Shown piece after piece: positions 59,126-64,000 of a stretch of 64,000 nt of DNA. Numbering within the stretch: position 1 is the first letter of the stretch; each line of letters opens with the position of its first letter. A model generated the notes under the pieces. That model did no database searches, had not been told where the DNA came from, and was given only the letters and a program-made list of their open reading frames with translations. This DNA comes from Pseudomonadota bacterium (lineage in GTDB: Bacteria > Pseudomonadota > Gammaproteobacteria > Burkholderiales > Burkholderiaceae_F), in the NCBI GenBank assembly GCA_021842465.1, contig JAKBZN010000007.1, forward strand, positions 1 through 64,000. Reading direction: 5' to 3'. The translations under genes and the position numbers were made by a program.

Positions 59126-61816
59126 ATGGGGTTTCCAACCGAAGTCGAATTCACGATCAGCACATTGGATACGAAACAACATACCCCGGTGATGCAGCAG
59201 TTTCACCGGATCAAGGCGCAATATCCCGAAGAACTCGTCTTTTACCGGATGGGGGACTTCTACGAACTGTTCTACGAGGACGCGGAAAAGGCCGCGCGGC
59301 TGCTCGGCCTGACGCTGACCGCCCGCGGCCAGTCGGGCGGCGCGCCGGTGAAGATGGCGGGCGTGCCGGCCGTCAGCGTCGACCAATACCTCGCCCGGTT
59401 GGTCCAACTGGGTGAGTCGGTCGCGATCTGCGAGCAGGTGGGGGATCCGGCGACGGCGCGCGGCCCGGTGGAACGCAAGGTCGTCCGGGTGGTCACCCCG
59501 GGGACCCTGACCGACCAGGATCTGCTGCCGAACAAGCGCGACGCGGCGCTGGCCGGAATTGCCTTCGGAACGCCGTCGAACCACGGCCCGGCCCGGGACA
59601 CGGCGGTGGCGGTCGCCTGGCTCGTGCTGGCCAGCGGAGACCTGCGGGTGGTCGAGACGACGGCCGCGGAGCTCGACTCCGAACTGGCGCGCATCGCGCC
59701 GGCCGAAATCGTTGCGGCGGAAGGGCACGCGGCGCGGATCCGCGCCGCGGTTCCGGTGCGCAGCGCGCCCGACTGGCACTTCGACGCCGCGCGCGGCGAT
59801 CCCCTGTTGCGTGAGGCGCTCGGCGTGGCGAGCCTCCACGCCTTCGACCTCGACCGGCGGCCGTTGGCGTTGGCCGCCTGCGCGGGCCTCCTCGATTACG
59901 CCCGGCATACCCAAGGGCGGCAGGCCGGGGAGCGCCTGGCCCATATCGTCACCGTCCGGGTGGAATCCCATTCCGACTACATCGGCATCGATCCGGTGAC
60001 ACGGCGCAATCTCGAGATCACCGAGGCGATTCGCGACCCCGCGGCGCCGACGCTCTTTTCCACCCTCGACCGCTGTGCGACCGGAATGGGCAGCCGGCGT
60101 CTGCGCCACTGCCTGCACCATCCGCTGCGCGATTCCCAAGCGGTGCGGGCGCGCCAGGACACGATCGCCGCCCTGCTGCGCGCCGATGCCGCGCAGTCCA
60201 TGCTGGACGCGCTCTCGGCGGTGCCCGACCTCGATCGCATCGCCAGCCGCATCGCGCTGCGATCGGTGCGTCCGAAGGAACTCGCCGCGCTACGCGCCTG
60301 CGCACCGGCACTGGGCCGGGCGGCGGCGCTCGCCGACGCGCTCGACGTCGCCAGTTCGCCGGACCGCTCGATTCCGGGCCCGCTCGCGCTGGCGGAAACG
60401 CTGGTGCGGCGCCTGGCGGAGGCGCTGGCCGACGAGCCGGCCTACAGCCCGCGCGACGGTGACGTGATGCGCACCGGGTTCGACGCGGAACTCGACGAAC
60501 TGCGCGCGCTGCGCGACAACGCCGGCGCCTTCCTCGTCGACCTCGAAGCGCGCGAGCGGGCGCGCACCGGAATTCCCAACCTGCGGGTGGAATACAACCG
60601 CGTGCACGGCTATTACATCGAGGTCACCAACGGCCAGGCGGACAAGGTTCCCGAGGATTACCGCCGCCGCCAGACCCTGAAGAACGCCGAGCGCTACATC
60701 ACGCCGGAACTCAAGTCCTTCGAGGACCGCGCACTCTCCGCGCAGGAACGCGCACGCGCGCGCGAAAGGGAATTGTTCGACGCGCTGCTGCGGGAACTGG
60801 AACCGGAGATCGGGCCGCTGCTGCGCACCGCGGATGCGGTGGCGATGATGGACATGCTGAGCGCGCTCGCCGCGCATGCCCGCGCGGCGGGATGGGTCCG
60901 ACCCACCCTGCGGCCGCAGCGCGGCATGGACGTCGAAGGCGCGCGCCATGCCGTGGTCGAACAGACCCTCGAGACGTATACCCCCAACGACTGCCGCCTC
61001 GACGACGCCCGGCGCATGCTCATCATCACCGGCCCGAACATGGGTGGAAAATCCACCTACATGCGCTCGGTGGCGCTCATCGCCCTGCTGGCGCACTGCG
61101 GCAGCTACGTTCCCGCCGCACGGGCGGAGATCGGACCGGTGGACCGGATTTTCACGCGCATCGGCGCGGCCGACGACCTCGCGCGCGGCGCATCGACCTT
61201 TCTCGTCGAGATGACCGAAGCCGCGGCCATCCTGCACAACGCCGGACGCCACAGCCTCGTGCTCATGGACGAGATCGGCCGTGGAACCTCCACCTTCGAC
61301 GGCATGGCGCTGGCGGGCGCGATCGCGCGCGCCCTGGTCCAGACCAACGACTGTCTGACGCTGTTCGCCACCCATTATTTCGAAATCACCGCGCTCGCGG
61401 CCCAATTGCCCGGCGTGGCGAACGTGCACGTCGCGGCGACCCAGACGCGCGGCAAGCTCGTTTTCCTGCACCAGGTACGGGAAGGTCCGGCGAGCCAGAG
61501 CCACGGATTGGCGGTTGCCGCCCTCGCCGGCGTGCCCCAGGCCGTGATCGGCCATGCCCGTGCCCTGCTTGCCCGGTTGGAGACGAACGCCGCGGCGGCA
61601 GCGGCGATGGACGCGCGCCAGCCCGACCTGTTCACCGCCGTGGACGGATCGAGCCCCTCGACGGCGGCAGCCGAGCCGCGGGAAGCGCCGATGCCCGACC
61701 CCCTGCGCGGGCGGCTGCGGGACATCGACCCCGACCGTCTGACCCCGCGCGAAGCGCTGGACCTGCTCTATGCGCTGCATACGGAGGCGGGCGCAGGAGG
61801 CCCGGAACATGCCTGA
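59126..61816 (+). CDS. mutS: DNA mismatch repair protein MutS
   Basis: [73 protein letters not shown]. Confidence 0.97.
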   Translation: MGFPTEVEFTISTLDTKQHTPVMQQFHRIKAQYPEELVFYRMGDFYELFYEDAEKAARLLGLTLTARGQSGGAPVKMAGVPAVSVDQYLARLVQLGESVAICEQVGDPATARGPVERKVVRVVTPGTLTDQDLLPNKRDAALAGIAFGTPSNHGPARDTAVAVAWLVLASGDLRVVETTAAELDSELARIAPAEIVAAEGHAARIRAAVPVRSAPDWHFDAARGDPLLREALGVASLHAFDLDRRPLALAACAGLLDYARHTQGRQAGERLAHIVTVRVESHSDYIGIDPVTRRNLEITEAIRDPAAPTLFSTLDRCATGMGSRRLRHCLHHPLRDSQAVRARQDTIAALLRADAAQSMLDALSAVPDLDRIASRIALRSVRPKELAALRACAPALGRAAALADALDVASSPDRSIPGPLALAETLVRRLAEALADEPAYSPRDGDVMRTGFDAELDELRALRDNAGAFLVDLEARERARTGIPNLRVEYNRVHGYYIEVTNGQADKVPEDYRRRQTLKNAERYITPELKSFEDRALSAQERARARERELFDALLRELEPEIGPLLRTADAVAMMDMLSALAAHARAAGWVRPTLRPQRGMDVEGARHAVVEQTLETYTPNDCRLDDARRMLIITGPNMGGKSTYMRSVALIALLAHCGSYVPAARAEIGPVDRIFTRIGAADDLARGASTFLVEMTEAAAILHNAGRHSLVLMDEIGRGTSTFDGMALAGAIARALVQTNDCLTLFATHYFEITALAAQLPGVANVHVAATQTRGKLVFLHQVREGPASQSHGLAVAALAGVPQAVIGHARALLARLETNAAAAAAMDARQPDLFTAVDGSSPSTAAAEPREAPMPDPLRGRLRDIDPDRLTPREALDLLYALHTEAGAGGPEHA

Positions 61817-63068
61817 CCAGCAGCCCTTTTTCGATCCCCTGCCCCCGCCGCTTGCCCGCCTGGGATCGGTTCCCGTCGCCCAATTCCTGCGCCGCACCTG
61901 GCACCGCAAGCCGCTGCTCGTCCGGCAGGCGATTCCCCGCTTCACCAATCCGGTCACCCGCGATGCGCTCTTCGCCCTGGCGCGGGACGAGGACGTGGAG
62001 TCCCGCATCGTCGAGCATGGCGCCGGGCGCTGGCGCCTGCGTCGCGGGCCGTTTTCCGAACGCGCATTCCCCGGCCTCCGGCGCAAGGACTGGACGGTGC
62101 TCGTCCAAGGCGTCGATCTCCACCTTCCCGCGGTGGCGAGCCTCGCCGCGCGCTTCCGATTCCTGCCGCTGGCACGTTTCGACGACGTGATGATCAGCTA
62201 CGCCACCGACGGCGGCGGCGTGGGTCCGCACGTCGACCAATACGACGTGTTCCTGCTCCAAGCCCAAGGCCGCCGACGCTGGCGCATCGCCGAGCGCTTC
62301 GATCCGCGGTTGCGCGAGGGAATGCCGCTGCGGCTGCTGGCGAACTTCCATCCTGAACAGGAATGGGTGCTCGAACCGGGGGATCTGCTGTACCTGCCGC
62401 CCGGGGTCGCCCACGACGGCGTCGCGCAGGGGGAAAGCATCACGATCTCGATCGGGTTTCGCGTCCCGACGCGCCAGGAACTGGCGGATGCCTGGGCAGA
62501 GCGGCAGGGCCGCACCGCGCCGCTGGCGGGACACCTCTCCGACACCGTGCGACGGCGCGCGTCCAGCCCCGCCCGCCTGCCCGAGGAACTGGTACACGCC
62601 GCGCGGGCGGCGCTGCGCAACGCCGCGCCCACCACCCGGCAGCTGCGCCAGACCCTGCTGGAACACTGCACCGAACCCAAGCCCCAGGTGTTCTTCGATC
62701 CGCCACGGCGGCCGATGGCGTCGCCGCGCTTCGCCCGGCGCATCCGCCGCGACGGAGTCGCCGCGGATCTGCGCACCCGCATGCTGTACTCCGGCCCCGA
62801 CTTCGCGATCAACGGCGAACTGCAGGAGGCGCTGTCCGCGCTTCCGGCATCGGACCGACGTCGGCTGCGAACGCTGGCCGAACAGGGGCGACTATCGCCG
62901 GAATCGGTCACGGAGTCGGGCGCGCCGCCCCGGAGCACTCCCCCGCTCCGCGGCCGAGGTGTCCGACAGACGCATTCCCAAAACCACGCTATTGCACCGC
63001 AGCAACAATCCCTGGATACGCTGCTTTATGCGTGGTATCGCAACGGTTGGTTGCATTTATTTCCCTAG
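61809..63068 (+). CDS. Cupin/JmjC ribosomal-protein arginine hydroxylase-like (RoxA/YcfD family)
   Basis: [17 protein letters not shown]...[33 protein letters not shown]...[13 protein letters not shown]. Confidence 0.88.
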   Translation: MPDQQPFFDPLPPPLARLGSVPVAQFLRRTWHRKPLLVRQAIPRFTNPVTRDALFALARDEDVESRIVEHGAGRWRLRRGPFSERAFPGLRRKDWTVLVQGVDLHLPAVASLAARFRFLPLARFDDVMISYATDGGGVGPHVDQYDVFLLQAQGRRRWRIAERFDPRLREGMPLRLLANFHPEQEWVLEPGDLLYLPPGVAHDGVAQGESITISIGFRVPTRQELADAWAERQGRTAPLAGHLSDTVRRRASSPARLPEELVHAARAALRNAAPTTRQLRQTLLEHCTEPKPQVFFDPPRRPMASPRFARRIRRDGVAADLRTRMLYSGPDFAINGELQEALSALPASDRRRLRTLAEQGRLSPESVTESGAPPRSTPPLRGRGVRQTHSQNHAIAPQQQSLDTLLYAWYRNGWLHLFP

Positions 63069-63246
63069 GAAACTTGCGGCAAAACACGGGAACCGCCCTA
63101 GGAATCCCCTACAATTGCTGCACCGCGGAAGATCCGCTTCCGATGGAGTCGCCACCCGTCCCGCGTCGCCGGGAGCGCGCGGGCCCGTCCGGCAGCGGAA
63201 AATCGCGGAAATCGCATTACCCCCTATCGAACAAAAGGAACGCACC

Positions 63247-63468
63247 ATGAAAAAAATCCTCATCGCTGCCACGCTGACCATCGCCGCTTTGGCCGCATGC
63301 GAAAAATCGGAACAGCCGGCTGCGCCCGCGCAGGCTCCGGCTCCTGCGGCGGCTCCGGCGGCTCCGGCTGCCGCGCCGGCGCCGGCCGCGCCCGCGAACG
63401 GTGCTGCCGCTCCGGCTGCTCCCGCGAACGGGACTGCCGCCCCTGCCGCCAACGACAAGAAGCAGTAA
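63247..63468 (+). CDS. Small Ala/Pro-rich lipoprotein
   Basis: MKKILIAATLTIAALAACEKSEQPAAPAQAPAPAAAP... lipobox then low complexity. Confidence 0.7.
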   Translation: MKKILIAATLTIAALAACEKSEQPAAPAQAPAPAAAPAAPAAAPAPAAPANGAAAPAAPANGTAAPAANDKKQ

Positions 63469-63488
63469 GCGCAGCGCTACGCGCCATG

Positions 63489-63516
63489 AAAAAGGCCGGG
63501 AAATTTCCCGGCCTTT
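63489..63516. terminator. Rho-independent terminator, likely bidirectional
   Basis: AAAAGGCCGGGAAATTTCCCGGCCTTTT between convergent genes. Confidence 0.88.
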
Positions 63517-63585
63517 TTCGTTTTTCCGCCGCCCGCGGTACTCGCGGGCAACCGGGAACGCCGCGCCATCCGGTCGCGGCCCCGC

Positions 63586-64000
63586 CTACATCGCGTCGCG
63601 CAAACGGCCCAGTACATGCTGCGCCGCCAAGCCGCCGTCCGGCTTGCCGTCGGGGTCCTGCACCACGATGGTCGTGATGGTGCCGTCGGAATGCAGCGCG
63701 ATCTGGAAACGCTGCGCGGGGATCTGGGTGTCGGAATTGAATACCCGGTTCCACCAGTTCCGTTTGGCGCGCTGCGCCGCCTCATAGCTCGGGTCCAGGT
63801 ACCGGATGTGGTAGATCCAGTGCGCCGCATCGCGACCCGTCACCGTGAAGTCGACGCGATCGATCGCCGCCGCCACCCGCTGCCAGACATCGTCGATCGA
63901 TTCCTGGACCTGCAGGGTCGTGATGCCATCGACGATCACGGTATGGACATCGGATTCCACGTGCACCGTGGGAACGGCTGGCGCGGCGACCGGCGCAGCC
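63586..64000 (-). CDS. bamC: Outer membrane assembly factor BamC (partial, continues past right edge)
   Basis: ESIDDVWQRVAAAIDRVDFTVTGRDAAHWIYHIRYLDPSYEAAQRAKRNWWNRVFNSDTQIPAQRFQIAL; frame open to window end. Confidence 0.85.
   Translation of the reverse strand, partial: AAPVAAPAVPTVHVESDVHTVIVDGITTLQVQESIDDVWQRVAAAIDRVDFTVTGRDAAHWIYHIRYLDPSYEAAQRAKRNWWNRVFNSDTQIPAQRFQIALHSDGTITTIVVQDPDGKPDGGLAAQHVLGRLRDAM

Noticed and set aside
63057-63458. 133-aa Ala/Gly-rich antisense ORF
   Set aside because: Antisense of the Ala/Pro-rich lipoprotein repeat; compositional artefact.

Overview
GC-rich, betaproteobacterial-type chromosome segment. Housekeeping genes: rng, msbA, dnaE, hflK/hflC, HU, lysC, tilS, accA, cysS, ppiases, lpxH, trmJ, suhB, dsbB, mutS, and bamC running off the right edge. 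A surface-glycan/LPS locus spans about 1.5-18 kb. A TetR-regulated RND efflux operon is fused to an Mre11/Rad50-like pair (25.6-36.1 kb). Most notable accessory structures: (i) a ~7.7 kb island remnant (37295-44981) bounded by a perfect 21-bp direct repeat that includes the 3' end of tRNA-Ser(GCT); it carries a CxxC protein / SNF2 helicase / SWIM-protein operon, three type II TA modules (one with a truncated toxin) and an integrase stub next to the tRNA; (ii) a glycan cassette bounded by a 191-bp ~98% identical direct repeat with a DUF2384-RES TA module inside; (iii) two oppositely oriented foldback elements sharing a conserved, structure-rich core but having unrelated, near-perfect terminal inverted repeats, flanking an apparently frameshifted HEPN-like gene; (iv) a 75-bp tandem array that appears derived from an interspersed palindromic repeat. 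All calls come from reading the sequence and supplied ORFs; no database search was run.
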